Shown: positions 14,512-22,238 of the stretch, in pieces
Position numbering within the stretch: the first letter of the stretch is position 1
Layout: each line of letters starts with the position of its first letter
Assembly (NCBI GenBank): GCA_028869315.1
Contig: JAGWSV010000332.1
Span: 1 to 35,987, forward strand
Length of the DNA stretch: 35,987 nt
Source: Rhodospirillales bacterium
GTDB taxonomy: Bacteria > Pseudomonadota > Alphaproteobacteria > Acetobacterales > Acetobacteraceae
Direction of reading: 5' to 3'
Notes under the pieces: generated by a model
Told to the model about the DNA's origin: nothing
Seen by the model: only the letters and a program-made list of their open reading frames with translations
The model's database searches: none
Translations under genes and position numbers: made by a program

Positions 14512-15614
14512 GCCGCCACCGCGGCGGCGACGCGGGCGAGGGCGGCGGGCAGGTCGTCCTCCACCGCGACGTCGGGCGCCCGCTCGGCCAGCACCTGCCG
14601 CGCGGCTTCGGCGCCGCGTCCGACCAGCCGGGCGACCACGGGCACGCGCAAGCCGGGCGATTGCGCGATCGCATCGGCGAGCAGCGCGGCGAACTCGCCG
14701 AGGTCGGTGATGCCGGCGAAGATGTTCACCAGCACCACCCGCAGCGACGGCCGCGCGGTCATCCACCGCAGCGCCGCAACGATGCGCGCCGGGCTGCCGC
14801 GCAGCATGGAAGTACGGATATCGCAGAAATTGAGCGGACGTGCCCCGCGCGCCACCAGTTCGTCGATCAGCATCATCGACAGCCCCGCGCCGGTGGTGAG
14901 CAGGCCGATGCTGCCGCCCGGATCGATCTCCACATAGTCGAACCCCGAGGCGAGCTTGCGCGCCGCGTCCGCATAGGCGTCCGGCCGCGCGGCGATCAGC
15001 GCGGCGAGGCGGGGCTGGCGCGGCAGCGCGTTGAGGTCGATCACCACCTTGGCGTCGCCCGCGACGCAGACCTCGGGGCCGACGAACAGCGGATTGATCT
15101 CGGCCAGCGTCAATTCCCGCTCCAGCAGCAGGCGCCCGAGCGCACGGGCGGTCTCGGCCACCATCGGATCGGGGATGGTCGCGGCAATCGCCGCATCGAT
15201 CGCCGCCGGGTCGGGGGCGCAGAGCGTGCCGGCCAGGGTTCCCGCCGCCTCCACATCTACGCCGCCCTGGGGGTGATAGATCAGCCGCACGCCGTAGCTG
15301 GCCGCGTCCGTCATCAGCGCCAAATACTGTTCGGTGCCTGCTGCCGGCTCCTCGATCAGGCAGGCGGCGACCGGATGGCCCTTGTGGGTGGCGCCGAGCA
15401 GGGCGGGTAGGGCGGCGGCGACGTCGCCCTGGGTGGCGCAGCAGCGGACCAGCCCGGCCTTGCCGCGCCCGCCCGCGGGGAGCTGGGCCTTCACGATGAA
15501 CGGCCCGGGGCCGAGGTCAGCCGGCAGCGCCGGTTCCCGGACCAGGCGGCCGACCGGGACACGAATGCCGGCCTCGGCGAACAGGGCCTTGCCGTCGGCC
15601 TCGATCAGCAGCAT
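14508..15614 (-). CDS. Succinyl-CoA-synthetase-like ATP-grasp acyl-CoA ligase, beta subunit
   Basis: A 368-residue homologue of SucC, about 20 residues shorter than the E. coli enzyme. The ATP-grasp part shows FIVKAQLPAGGRGKAGLV near residues 39-56, and the metal-binding LAEINPL lies about midway. The C-terminal CoA-ligase domain has GSIGLLTTGAGLSMM and VVLVNIFAGI. Where canonical SucC has NFLDVGGGA, this protein reads NFCDIRTSMLRG, so the nucleotide/phosphohistidine-facing loop differs. It is first in an operon with the alpha subunit and the SMP-30 lactonase. The acid substrate is not determinable; succinate, malate or another dicarboxylate are possible. Confidence 0.82.
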   Translation of the reverse strand: MLLIEADGKALFAEAGIRVPVGRLVREPALPADLGPGPFIVKAQLPAGGRGKAGLVRCCATQGDVAAALPALLGATHKGHPVAACLIEEPAAGTEQYLALMTDAASYGVRLIYHPQGGVDVEAAGTLAGTLCAPDPAAIDAAIAATIPDPMVAETARALGRLLLERELTLAEINPLFVGPEVCVAGDAKVVIDLNALPRQPRLAALIAARPDAYADAARKLASGFDYVEIDPGGSIGLLTTGAGLSMMLIDELVARGARPLNFCDIRTSMLRGSPARIVAALRWMTARPSLRVVLVNIFAGITDLGEFAALLADAIAQSPGLRVPVVARLVGRGAEAARQVLAERAPDVAVEDDLPAALARVAAAVAA

Positions 15615-16027
15615 GCGTTGGTCCGTTCCGTTCGGTTCGTCCGTGTATGGTGCTCGGGATCGCGCCGCACGTGAAGCCCGCCGGCGCGGCAGGCCGAGTT
15701 GACGCCGCGGCGCCGAGTTCGTTCCCCTCTGATCAAGGTGGTTGGGTGCATGGCGAGGTGGCGCGCGCGCCTTGTTCAGGTGAAAGCCAAAGGTGATGGT
15801 TGGCCGCGCGTCGTCGGCACGAACAGGGTGACCGCACCGTCACAGGGACCGGAGGCTGGTCGGACCATGTTCGTGATCGTATCGACACGACATGCGCTGT
15901 CGGCCCGTGGGGCGGGACGGCGGTACGGGTTGACGATGAGCCATGTCTGCGACCGGCACTGATCTATGCTCGCCACTCCGATGAGATGAGGTTAGAGATC
16001 TGGGTCGCGCGGGAAGGATGGGACGGG
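15615..16027. other. Intergenic stretch between divergent operons
   Basis: These 413 bases separate the sucC-like gene (minus) from the acyltransferase (plus) and should hold both promoters. The right half is visibly lower in GC. A TTGACG hexamer lies at 15930-15935 on the plus strand, but no good -10 follows at the usual distance. Reading frames here (for example 15699-15962) lack motifs and a ribosome binding site. I see no gene. Confidence 0.5.
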
Positions 16028-17179
16028 ATGGGTTCTGCTCGGGCAGGAACGGCTGGGACCGGCCGAGTGTCCGTTGTCAACGGCCTCCGGGGCGTCGCCA
16101 TCCTCGGGGTACTCTTCCAGCATGTCGTGTGGGGCTGGATCAGCCATCATTCCGGAGGGGTGCCGGACGGCTTGCTTGCCCTGGTGTCCAACGGTTGGAC
16201 CGGGGTAAATCTGTTCTTTATACTGTCTGGGTTTGTTCTTTTTCTGCCCTATGCCGCCGGGCTCCGAAGCATGTTGACATGGAAGGATGCAACGAGATTC
16301 TATTGGCATCGCTTGTTCCGGCTGATGCCGCTCTACTACTTCGCCGTGCTGCTGATATTGGCCATTGGCGCCGCGGGCATGAGCCAAGCCGGGTTTGTCG
16401 AGGCGGCACAGCAGCTGTTGTTGTTGAGATTTGTTGTCTCGCGGTACGGGTTCATGCCGCCGATCGATTACCCCTTGTGGTCGATTGGCGTCGAGATCCT
16501 GTTCAGCGTGGCCTTTCCCGTTATGGTCGTTCTTGTCGCCCGGCTGGGCCTGGTGCGGATACTGGCTTTGGCTCTCAGTGCGGCTTTGATCGCTCGGATA
16601 TTCGGACGAATTTGGAATCCAGGCCCGCTTGGACCGAACTTCATCAGCGACAATCTGCCGGGCCGGATCGACGAGTTCGTTCTTGGAATGGCGATCGCGG
16701 AGCTCTATGCACGGGAGCGTGTGCCCATCTGGGCACCTCGCCTGATTGGGCCGGGGCTGTTCCTGATCGCATTGTCATGGGAAGCATTCTTCCAATGTCA
16801 GTACCGCGGTTTGTCGACCGTGATGATGTCTCCCGCGAACAATCTGCTTGACGCCGGATTGTGTTGCGTACTGCTCGGAGCCCTGGCTCGAGAAGGTTCT
16901 GGCCGGTCGGTCCTCGCCTTCGCGCCGCTCCAGGTCATCGGCATGATGTGCTATAGCATCTACATATGGCATGCGCCCGTGATGTCGGCAGTGGTGCCGA
17001 TCGCCGGCGACGTACCGGCGCTTCTGCTGACTCTGGCGGTGGCGGCTTTCACCTATCGTTACATCGAGTTCCGGAAAGAGCCGGATTGGCGGACGCTCTT
17101 CCTCGCAAACGGGATCGGGTGGCGCCGCCGAGCCGCCACTGAGGCGCCCGTGGCCACGTGCGCTTCGCACGGACATTGA
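16028..17179 (+). CDS. Acyltransferase 3 family membrane O-acyltransferase
   Basis: A 383-residue inner-membrane protein of the OatA/ExoZ-like acyltransferase-3 family, which transfers acetyl or other acyl groups to sugars or lipids. The family hallmark near the start is clear: NGLRGVAILGVLFQHVVWG, with the arginine and histidine expected in the active site. FYWHRLFRLMPLYYFAVL (a second family signature) and about ten hydrophobic segments follow, and YPLWSIGVEILFSVAFP holds the usual W-x-(I/L)-x-x-E motif. ATG 16028 is preferred because GGAAGG lies about 10 bases upstream; an upstream ATG at 15986 is possible. Codon use is distinctly less GC-rich than in neighbouring genes (TTG, GTT, ATA and TTT are common), which suggests recent acquisition. 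The target polymer is not known. Confidence 0.88.
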   Translation: MGSARAGTAGTGRVSVVNGLRGVAILGVLFQHVVWGWISHHSGGVPDGLLALVSNGWTGVNLFFILSGFVLFLPYAAGLRSMLTWKDATRFYWHRLFRLMPLYYFAVLLILAIGAAGMSQAGFVEAAQQLLLLRFVVSRYGFMPPIDYPLWSIGVEILFSVAFPVMVVLVARLGLVRILALALSAALIARIFGRIWNPGPLGPNFISDNLPGRIDEFVLGMAIAELYARERVPIWAPRLIGPGLFLIALSWEAFFQCQYRGLSTVMMSPANNLLDAGLCCVLLGALAREGSGRSVLAFAPLQVIGMMCYSIYIWHAPVMSAVVPIAGDVPALLLTLAVAAFTYRYIEFRKEPDWRTLFLANGIGWRRRAATEAPVATCASHGH

Positions 17180-17249
17180 CCATGCAGGCGAGCGACCGCA
17201 CCGCATCGGGACTGCGCCCGTCATCACGTTATGTCCCCGGTACCACGCG

Positions 17250-17909
17250 ATGATCTCGGTTGTCATTCCCGTCCTGAACGCCGCAGGGCGTCTCCCGGCG
17301 ACGCTCGCCGCGCTGGCCGGCGCCACGGCCGAACTGCTGGTGGTGGACGGCGGCAGCACCGACGACACGGCCGCGGTGGCGGAGGCGGCCGGCGCGACGG
17401 TGCTCGATGCTCCCCGTGGCCGCGGCGCCCAGCTTGCCGCCGGCGTCGCAGCGGCGCGCGGTCCCTGGCTGCTCCTGCTGCACGCCGATACCGTGCCCGC
17501 GCCCGACTGGCCGGCCGTCGCCGCCGCGCATATCGCCGCCGGACCCGGCCGCGCCGGCTATTTCCGCTTTGCCCTCGACAGCGCCGATCCGCGCGCGCGC
17601 CGGCTCGAACGGGCGGTCGCCTGGCGCTGCCGGGTGCTCGCCTTGCCCTATGGCGACCAGGGGCTGCTGATCCATCGCGACCTGCTCGCCGCGGTCGGCG
17701 GGATCCGCCCGTTGCCGCTGATGGAGGATGTCGACCTGGTGCGCCGGCTTGGCCGGAACCGGCTCGCGCTGCTGCCGACCGCTGCCGTCACCTCGGCCGC
17801 GCGTTGGGAGCGGGACGGCTGGACCCGCCGCTCGATGCGCAATCTCCTGTGCCTGGCCGCGTGGTTCGCCGGCGTGCCGCCGGCGCGCATCGCCCGGTTC
17901 TATCGATGA
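17250..17909 (+). CDS. TIGR04283-type family 2 glycosyltransferase
   Basis: A 219-residue GT2-fold protein. The first strand (MISVVIPVLNAAGRLPATLAAL), the VVDGGSTDDT nucleotide-binding motif near residue 30 and LLLLHADT at about 75 are the expected donor-site elements. GDQGLLIHRD and PLMEDVDLVRRL complete the acceptor half. This matches the TIGR04283 group, named for a proposed role in arsenosugar synthesis; that name rests on genome context in other species, and no arsenic genes are seen here. Its last bases overlap the next gene as ATGA, so the two are coupled. There is no membrane segment, so it is probably cytoplasmic. Confidence 0.87.
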   Translation: MISVVIPVLNAAGRLPATLAALAGATAELLVVDGGSTDDTAAVAEAAGATVLDAPRGRGAQLAAGVAAARGPWLLLLHADTVPAPDWPAVAAAHIAAGPGRAGYFRFALDSADPRARRLERAVAWRCRVLALPYGDQGLLIHRDLLAAVGGIRPLPLMEDVDLVRRLGRNRLALLPTAAVTSAARWERDGWTRRSMRNLLCLAAWFAGVPPARIARFYR

Positions 17910-18502
17910 GGGATACGGCGATCGTGTTTGCGCGCGCCCCGCGGCTCGGGGTGGGGAAGCGGCGGCTGGCGCGCGACGTGGGCGATCGGGCGGCGCTGCG
18001 GTTCCACATCGCGACCTTGACCCGCCTGCTGCTCGGCCTGGCCGCCGACCGGCGGTTCCGCACCGTCGTGGCGCTCACCCCGGATCGCGCGCGGCTGCGG
18101 CTGCCGGGCGGAGCGGGCCGGCACGCCGCGCGCATCGACCAGGGCCATGGCGACCTCGCGCAGCGGATGGCGCGCGCCCTGCGGCGCTTCCCGCGCGGGC
18201 GGGCCGCGATCATCGGCTGCGACATCCCCGGGGCCGGAGCGGACGACCTTCACGCCGCCTTTCGGGCGCTGGGCAGGGCGCAGGCGGCGTTCGGCCCGGC
18301 GGAGGACGGCGGCTACTGGCTGGTCGCGCTGGGGCCGCGCCGCCCGGCGCATCCGTTCGCCCGCGTGCGCTGGTCCGGCCCGCACGCGCTGGCGGACACC
18401 CGGCGCAATTTCCGCGGCCGGACCGTGGCGCTGTTGCGACGCCTGCGGGACGTGGACAGCGCCGCCGACCTGGAGGCCACGCGCGTCCGGACCCGCGGAT
18501 GA
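17906..18502 (+). CDS. TIGR04282/DUF2064-type nucleotidyltransferase-like glycosyltransferase
   Basis: A 198-residue protein of the DUF2064 group, which has a nucleotide-diphospho-sugar transferase fold. The opening IVFARAPRLGVGKRRLA is the family signature, with the basic loop for phosphate binding. AAIIGCDIPGAGADDLHAAF near residues 100-120 carries the metal-binding aspartate, and AEDGGYWLVAL follows. It is almost always found next to a TIGR04283 glycosyltransferase, as here, with a 4-base overlap. Its stop overlaps an in-frame ATG of the SCO1-like gene (18499), so an operon of three is possible, although a promoter candidate before the SCO1-like gene argues for separate expression too. Confidence 0.85.
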   Translation: MRDTAIVFARAPRLGVGKRRLARDVGDRAALRFHIATLTRLLLGLAADRRFRTVVALTPDRARLRLPGGAGRHAARIDQGHGDLAQRMARALRRFPRGRAAIIGCDIPGAGADDLHAAFRALGRAQAAFGPAEDGGYWLVALGPRRPAHPFARVRWSGPHALADTRRNFRGRTVALLRRLRDVDSAADLEATRVRTRG

Positions 18503-18549
18503 CGACGGCGACGCGACCGGGCGTCGCCCTGCCGGCCGTGCCCGCGGTG

Positions 18550-18576
18550 TTGTCGGGCGGACATGCGCGCTATACT
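18550..18576 (+). promoter_or_regulatory. Possible promoter before the SCO1-like gene
   Basis: TTGTCG at 18550-18555 and TATACT at 18571-18576 resemble -35 and -10 hexamers, but with a short 15-base spacer. They lie in an AT-richer patch, and a start at 18622 or 18649 would fit a transcript starting just downstream. Confidence 0.3.
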
Positions 18577-18621
18577 TGGACATACGGTTTGCATGATCAG
18601 AACGGTACCGGAGCAACCTGG

Positions 18622-19383
18622 ATGCAGCGAGGCGGGGCGGGCTATTTCATGAGGATCCGACACCACAACGACGAAGGCCCCGGCCAGGCAGGAATGGCCG
18701 CGGCGCAACCGGGTGCGCCCGGCTCCGGCACCGAAGCGGGCCAGGCGGCGCCGCCTGCGTTCGTCACCCGGCGCCGGCTGGGCCTGTGGATGGGCGGCGG
18801 CGCCGCGCTGCTGGTGTCGCGGGCGGCGCGGGCCGGGTTCCCGCCCGGATCGGCGATCGACGGCGTGCTCCCCGATCTCGCCTTCCACATGACCCGCACC
18901 TCCGACGGCAAGCCGGTCACGGCGGCGGATTATCGCGGCAAGATCGTGGTGCTCTATTTCGGCTTCACCCGCTGCACCGACACCTGCCCGCTCACGATGT
19001 CCAACATGGCCCTGGTCATGGGCCGGATGGGCCCGCTCGCCGCGCGCATGCGGGTGCTCTTCGTCACCGTGGACCTGGGCTACGACACCGTGCCGCGGCT
19101 GAAGACGTTCCTGGCCCGGTTCGGCACGCCGCCGCAGATCGACGGGCTCTACGGCACGCCGGCGGAACTGGCCGCGCTGGCCCATCGTTGCGACGTGTCC
19201 TACGCGGCCCCGTCCGGCCCAAACTCGCCCGATCCCGTCTCCCGCATCCGGCATACCTCGCTCGTCTACGTGTTCGGTCCGCATGGCCGGTCACGCGACC
19301 TGCTCGCCGATCTCAACACCGGCAAAGCGGATCTGGCGGCGATCGCCGAAGGGTTCGAGGCGATGGCGCGCGCCATCGCCTGA
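18622..19383 (+). CDS. SCO1/SenC/PrrC family copper-thiol protein
   Basis: A 253-residue periplasmic protein of the SCO1 family, thioredoxin-fold proteins that deliver copper to or reduce thiols in cytochrome oxidase subunit II. The CxxxC copper motif is intact (GFTRCTDTCPLTM), and the conserved distal histidine is present (SRIRHTSLVYVFG). Ahead of the domain is a twin-arginine-like signal (TRRRLGLWMGGGAALL), suggesting Tat export. The start is uncertain: 18622 has GGAG about 9 bases upstream, 18649 is an alternative, and 18499 overlaps the previous gene's stop. I chose 18622 because the 18499 version would add a long leader with no signal features. No cytochrome oxidase genes are in the window, so its partner is elsewhere. 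Confidence 0.88.
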   Translation: MQRGGAGYFMRIRHHNDEGPGQAGMAAAQPGAPGSGTEAGQAAPPAFVTRRRLGLWMGGGAALLVSRAARAGFPPGSAIDGVLPDLAFHMTRTSDGKPVTAADYRGKIVVLYFGFTRCTDTCPLTMSNMALVMGRMGPLAARMRVLFVTVDLGYDTVPRLKTFLARFGTPPQIDGLYGTPAELAALAHRCDVSYAAPSGPNSPDPVSRIRHTSLVYVFGPHGRSRDLLADLNTGKADLAAIAEGFEAMARAIA

Positions 19384-19384
19384 T

Positions 19385-19404
19385 CCCGGCCGCGCACGGC
19401 CGGG
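19385..19404. terminator. Strong GC hairpin between convergent SCO1-like and nadC genes
   Basis: CCCGGCCG (19385-19392) and CGGCCGGG (19397-19404) form a perfect 8-bp stem around a CGCA tetraloop, starting 2 bases after the SCO1-like stop. No T-tract follows, but the position between convergent genes suits a bidirectional terminator. Confidence 0.55.
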
Positions 19405-19427
19405 TTCCGCCCGCGCCGCCCGCCCGG

Positions 19428-20279
19428 TCACGCCTGGTGATCGAGCCCGATATCCAGCACCCGCACGCTATGGGTCAGCCAGCCGATCGAGATCAGATCG
19501 ACCCCCGCCGCCGCCACCGCCGGGGCGGTCGCGGGCGTGATCCCGCCCGAGGCTTCGGTGATCGCGCTTCCGTCGACCATGCGCACTGCCTCGGCCAGCG
19601 TCTCCGGTCCCATGTTGTCGAGCAGCACCGCATCGACCCGCAGCGCCAGCGCCTCCCGCAATTGCTCCAGCGTGTCGACCTCCAGCTCGATCTTCACCAT
19701 GTGGCCGACGCCGTTGCGCGCGCGCGCCACCGCTTCGGCCACGCCGCCGGCGATCGCCACATGGTTGTCCTTGATCAGCACCGCGTCATCGAGGCCGAAG
19801 CGGTGGTTCGATCCGCCGCCGACCCGGATCGCGTATTTCTGCGCGATCCGCAGCCCGGGCAGGGTCTTGCGCGTGCACACCACCTGCGCCTTGTGGCCCT
19901 TGATCGCGTCGACGACGCCGGCGGTGGCGGAGGCGATGCCGGACAAGTGCCCGAGGAAGTTCAGCGCCGTGCGTTCCGCGGTCAGGATGCCGCGCGCCGG
20001 GCCGGACACGGTGGCGATCACGTCGCCCGGCGCGATCCGCGTCCCGTCGGGGCGGGTGACCGCGGCGGTGATCGCCGGATCGATCAGCCGGAACGCGGTC
20101 AGCGCGAAATCGAGGCCGGCGACCACGCCGGGCTGGCGCGCGCGCAGCACCGTCGTCGCGCGGGACGCAGCGGGCACGATCGCATCGGTGGTGAGGTCGC
20201 CGGCGCGACCGAGGTCTTCCAGCAGCGCGGCACGCACCGCGGGTTCGATCATCAGCGCCGGCAGCGGGGGAACGGACAT
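19428..20279 (-). CDS. nadC: Nicotinate-nucleotide pyrophosphorylase (quinolinate phosphoribosyltransferase)
   Basis: A 283-residue enzyme that converts quinolinate and PRPP to nicotinate mononucleotide in de novo NAD synthesis. Family landmarks are all present: [16 protein letters not shown] near residues 100-115, [10 protein letters not shown] (substrate arginine and lysine) near 135-145, [20 protein letters not shown] near 155-175, and the C-terminal [18 protein letters not shown]. The start lies 13 bases after the nadA stop, so the genes form an operon under the nadA promoter. Aspartate oxidase (nadB), often between them, is missing here, so the iminoaspartate supplier must be encoded elsewhere. 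Identification is secure. Confidence 0.96.
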   Translation of the reverse strand: MSVPPLPALMIEPAVRAALLEDLGRAGDLTTDAIVPAASRATTVLRARQPGVVAGLDFALTAFRLIDPAITAAVTRPDGTRIAPGDVIATVSGPARGILTAERTALNFLGHLSGIASATAGVVDAIKGHKAQVVCTRKTLPGLRIAQKYAIRVGGGSNHRFGLDDAVLIKDNHVAIAGGVAEAVARARNGVGHMVKIELEVDTLEQLREALALRVDAVLLDNMGPETLAEAVRMVDGSAITEASGGITPATAPAVAAAGVDLISIGWLTHSVRVLDIGLDHQA

Positions 20280-20292
20280 CGCTCGCGCTCCC

Positions 20293-21282
20293 TTACTTCA
20301 CGGCCAGCATGCGCTCGACCGAAGCGCGGGCGCGGGCGGCCAGCGCCGGTTCGATCGTCACTTCGTGACGCATGTTTTCCAGCGCCGAGCGGATGTTGGG
20401 AAGCGTGATCCGCTTCATGTGCGGGCAGAGGTTGCAGGGGCGGACGAACTCCACCTCCGGGTTGCCCACGGTGATGTTGTCGGCCATCGAGCATTCCGTC
20501 ATCAGCACGACCCGCTTCGGCTTCTCCCGCCCGACATAGGCGGCCATGTCGGCGGTGGAGCCGGCGTAGTCGGCCTCGGCGACGACCTCCGGCGGGCATT
20601 CCGGGTGGGCGAGCACGATCACGCCGGGATGGCCGGCGCGCAGGCTGCGCACGTCGGCGGCGCTGAAGCGCTGGTGCACCTCGCAATGTCCGGCCCAGGC
20701 GATCACCTGCACCTTGGTCTGCTTCGCCACGTTCTGCGCCAGGTATTCGTCCGGCAGCATGATCACCCGCGGCACGCCGAGGGATTCGATGATCTTCTTC
20801 GCGTTCGCCGAGGTGCAGCAGATGTCGGATTCCGCCTTCACCGCCGCCGAGGTGTTCACGTAGGTGACCACCGGCGTGTCCGGATAGCGGGCGCGCATCA
20901 GCCGCACGTCCTCCGGCGTGATCGATTCCGCCAGCGAGCAGCCGGCGCGCAGGTCGGGGATGAGCACCGTCTTCTCGGGGTTGAGCAGCTTCGCCGTCTC
21001 GGCCATGAAATGCACGCCGGCCAGCACGATCACCTTCGCGTCCACCCGCATCGCTTCGCGCGCCAGCGCCAGGCTGTCGCCGGTGATGTCGGCGACGCAG
21101 TGGAAGATTTCCGGCGTCTGGTAGTTGTGCGCCAGGATCACCGCGTCGCGCTCACGCTTGAGGCGCTGGATGGCGGCGATGTCGGGGGCGAACACCGGCC
21201 ATTCCATCGGCGGGATCAGGTGACGCACCCGCGCGTAGAGCGGGTCGAGGCGGGCCGGCGGGGTCAGCAGGGTCGCGGACAT
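20293..21282 (-). CDS. nadA: Quinolinate synthase
   Basis: A 329-residue quinolinate synthase, which condenses iminoaspartate with dihydroxyacetone phosphate using a [4Fe-4S] cluster. Motifs include [22 protein letters not shown] near residue 50 and the three cluster cysteines in [20 protein letters not shown] and [31 protein letters not shown] and [17 protein letters not shown] are also typical. ATG 21282 is supported by AGGTGG about 5 bases upstream. Upstream, a perfect TATAAT on the minus strand overlaps a 17-bp palindrome that recurs 58 bases further out, implying repression by an NAD-responsive regulator. It heads the nadA-nadC operon. Confidence 0.97.
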   Translation of the reverse strand: MSATLLTPPARLDPLYARVRHLIPPMEWPVFAPDIAAIQRLKRERDAVILAHNYQTPEIFHCVADITGDSLALAREAMRVDAKVIVLAGVHFMAETAKLLNPEKTVLIPDLRAGCSLAESITPEDVRLMRARYPDTPVVTYVNTSAAVKAESDICCTSANAKKIIESLGVPRVIMLPDEYLAQNVAKQTKVQVIAWAGHCEVHQRFSAADVRSLRAGHPGVIVLAHPECPPEVVAEADYAGSTADMAAYVGREKPKRVVLMTECSMADNITVGNPEVEFVRPCNLCPHMKRITLPNIRSALENMRHEVTIEPALAARARASVERMLAVK

Positions 21283-21294
21283 GGTTCCACCTTT

Positions 21295-21311
21295 ATGCTC
21301 AATATGAGCAT
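21295..21311 (-). promoter_or_regulatory. nadA operator, copy 1 (perfect palindrome)
   Basis: ATGCTCA-ATA-TGAGCAT is a perfect 7-3-7 palindrome just downstream of the nadA -10 box, where a bound repressor would block initiation. Alphaproteobacterial nad genes are often controlled by NadQ- or NrtR-type repressors. I believe a site of this form is compatible with NadQ, but that assignment is inference. Confidence 0.75.
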
Positions 21312-21315
21312 TATA
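21310..21315 (-). promoter_or_regulatory. nadA -10 box
   Basis: The minus strand reads TATAAT exactly here, 28 bases before the nadA ATG, and overlaps the edge of operator copy 1. No convincing -35 is seen at 17 bases, where a T-rich run lies instead. Confidence 0.6.
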
Positions 21316-21352
21316 GAGGGGCAAAAAAACCGGCCATCGGCGCCGGCGGGTT

Positions 21353-21369
21353 ATGCTAATCGTGAGTAT
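21353..21369 (-). promoter_or_regulatory. nadA operator, copy 2 (imperfect)
   Basis: ATGCTAATCGTGAGTAT matches copy 1 at the pattern ATGCTnAnnnTGAGnAT and is flanked symmetrically by TT and AA. Its centre is 58 bases from the centre of copy 1, about 5.5 helical turns, which could allow cooperative binding or looping. It also lies upstream of any nadA -35 and just beyond the 3' end of nth. Confidence 0.65.
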
Positions 21370-21416
21370 AAGCCGGTTGTCAAGCCCGGCCCGGGATCGG
21401 CGTCCGCACCGGCCCG

Positions 21417-22070
21417 CTATCCGGTCGCCGCGTCGGGCGCCGGGGCCTTGTCCCGGTAGCCACACCAGGCGGCGGCCACGCAGCGCCAGCATTCCGGCCG
21501 GCGCGCCTTGCACACATACCGCCCATGCAGGATCAGCCAGTGATGCGCGTCGCGCAGCAGCGCGGGCGGAACCCGGCGGAGCAGTGCCTCCTCCACCGCA
21601 AGCGGCGTCTTTCCGGGCGCGATGCCGGTGCGGTTGCCGAGGCGGAAGATATGCGTATCGACCGCCATGGTCGCTTCGCCGAACGCCACGTTCAGCACCA
21701 CGTTGGCGGTCTTGCGCCCCACGCCGGGCAGCGCCTCCAGCGCCGCGCGGTCGGACGGCACCACTCCGCCATGGCGTTCCAGCAGCGCGCGCGACAGGCC
21801 GATGACGTGCCGCGCCTTGCTCTGCCACAGCCCGATCGCGCGGATGTGGCGGGCGACGCCGTCCTCACCCAGCGCCAGCATTGCCGCCGGGCTCGCCGCC
21901 TCCCGGAACAGGGTGGCGGTGGCGCGGTTCACCGAAACGTCGGTGGCCTGCGCCGACAGCACCACGGCGACGATCAGGGTGAACGGGTCGGCGTAGTTCA
22001 GCTCCGTGCGCGGGGCGGGATTGGCCCGCGCCAGCGCTTCGAGGAACTGGCGCACGCCTTCCTTCGACAT
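21417..22070 (-). CDS. nth: Endonuclease III (DNA glycosylase/AP lyase)
   Basis: A 217-residue base-excision-repair enzyme acting on oxidised pyrimidines. The helix-hairpin-helix with catalytic lysine ([17 protein letters not shown]) and the catalytic aspartate ([14 protein letters not shown]) are intact. The [4Fe-4S] ligands follow C-x6-C-x2-C-x5-C (from CKARRPEC through WCGY). Length agrees with the E. coli protein (211). ATG 22070 is used because it aligns with the start of known Nth proteins; ATG 22118 would add 16 residues. It is divergent from the class II aldolase and co-directional with nadA, but the nad operators in between suggest separate control. Confidence 0.95.
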   Translation of the reverse strand: MSKEGVRQFLEALARANPAPRTELNYADPFTLIVAVVLSAQATDVSVNRATATLFREAASPAAMLALGEDGVARHIRAIGLWQSKARHVIGLSRALLERHGGVVPSDRAALEALPGVGRKTANVVLNVAFGEATMAVDTHIFRLGNRTGIAPGKTPLAVEEALLRRVPPALLRDAHHWLILHGRYVCKARRPECWRCVAAAWCGYRDKAPAPDAATG

Positions 22071-22200
22071 CGGACGGGGCGCGGCCGCACGGCGGCCGGC
22101 TTGGCGGTCTGCGAGCATCGCAGCGTTGTGGCGGTCGCAAGGCGTGCCGGCAAGACCGCAGCGCGGGCGCGCACCCACGTTGACGGCCGGCCCGGCCGCG

Positions 22201-22225
22201 TCGGATGCTGGCGGCCTGCATCCGA
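22201..22225. promoter_or_regulatory. Inverted repeat before the class II aldolase gene
   Basis: TCGGATGC (22201-22208) and GCATCCGA (22218-22225) form perfect 8-bp arms around 9 bases. A TTGACG hexamer at 22180-22185 lies just upstream and could be the -35, with the repeat over the -10 and start region. A repressor site or a 5' leader hairpin directly before the ribosome binding site are both possible. Confidence 0.45.
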
Positions 22226-22238
22226 TCGGAGATACCGC

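Noticed and set aside
15699-15962. 87-codon frame in the gap before the acyltransferase
   Set aside because: No motif, no ribosome binding site and no hydrophobic or coiled pattern suggesting a real small protein.
18499-18621. N-terminal extension of the SCO1-like protein starting at the ATGA overlap
   Set aside because: The added residues have no signal-peptide character, and a promoter-like TATACT and AT-rich patch lie inside it; kept only as an alternative start.
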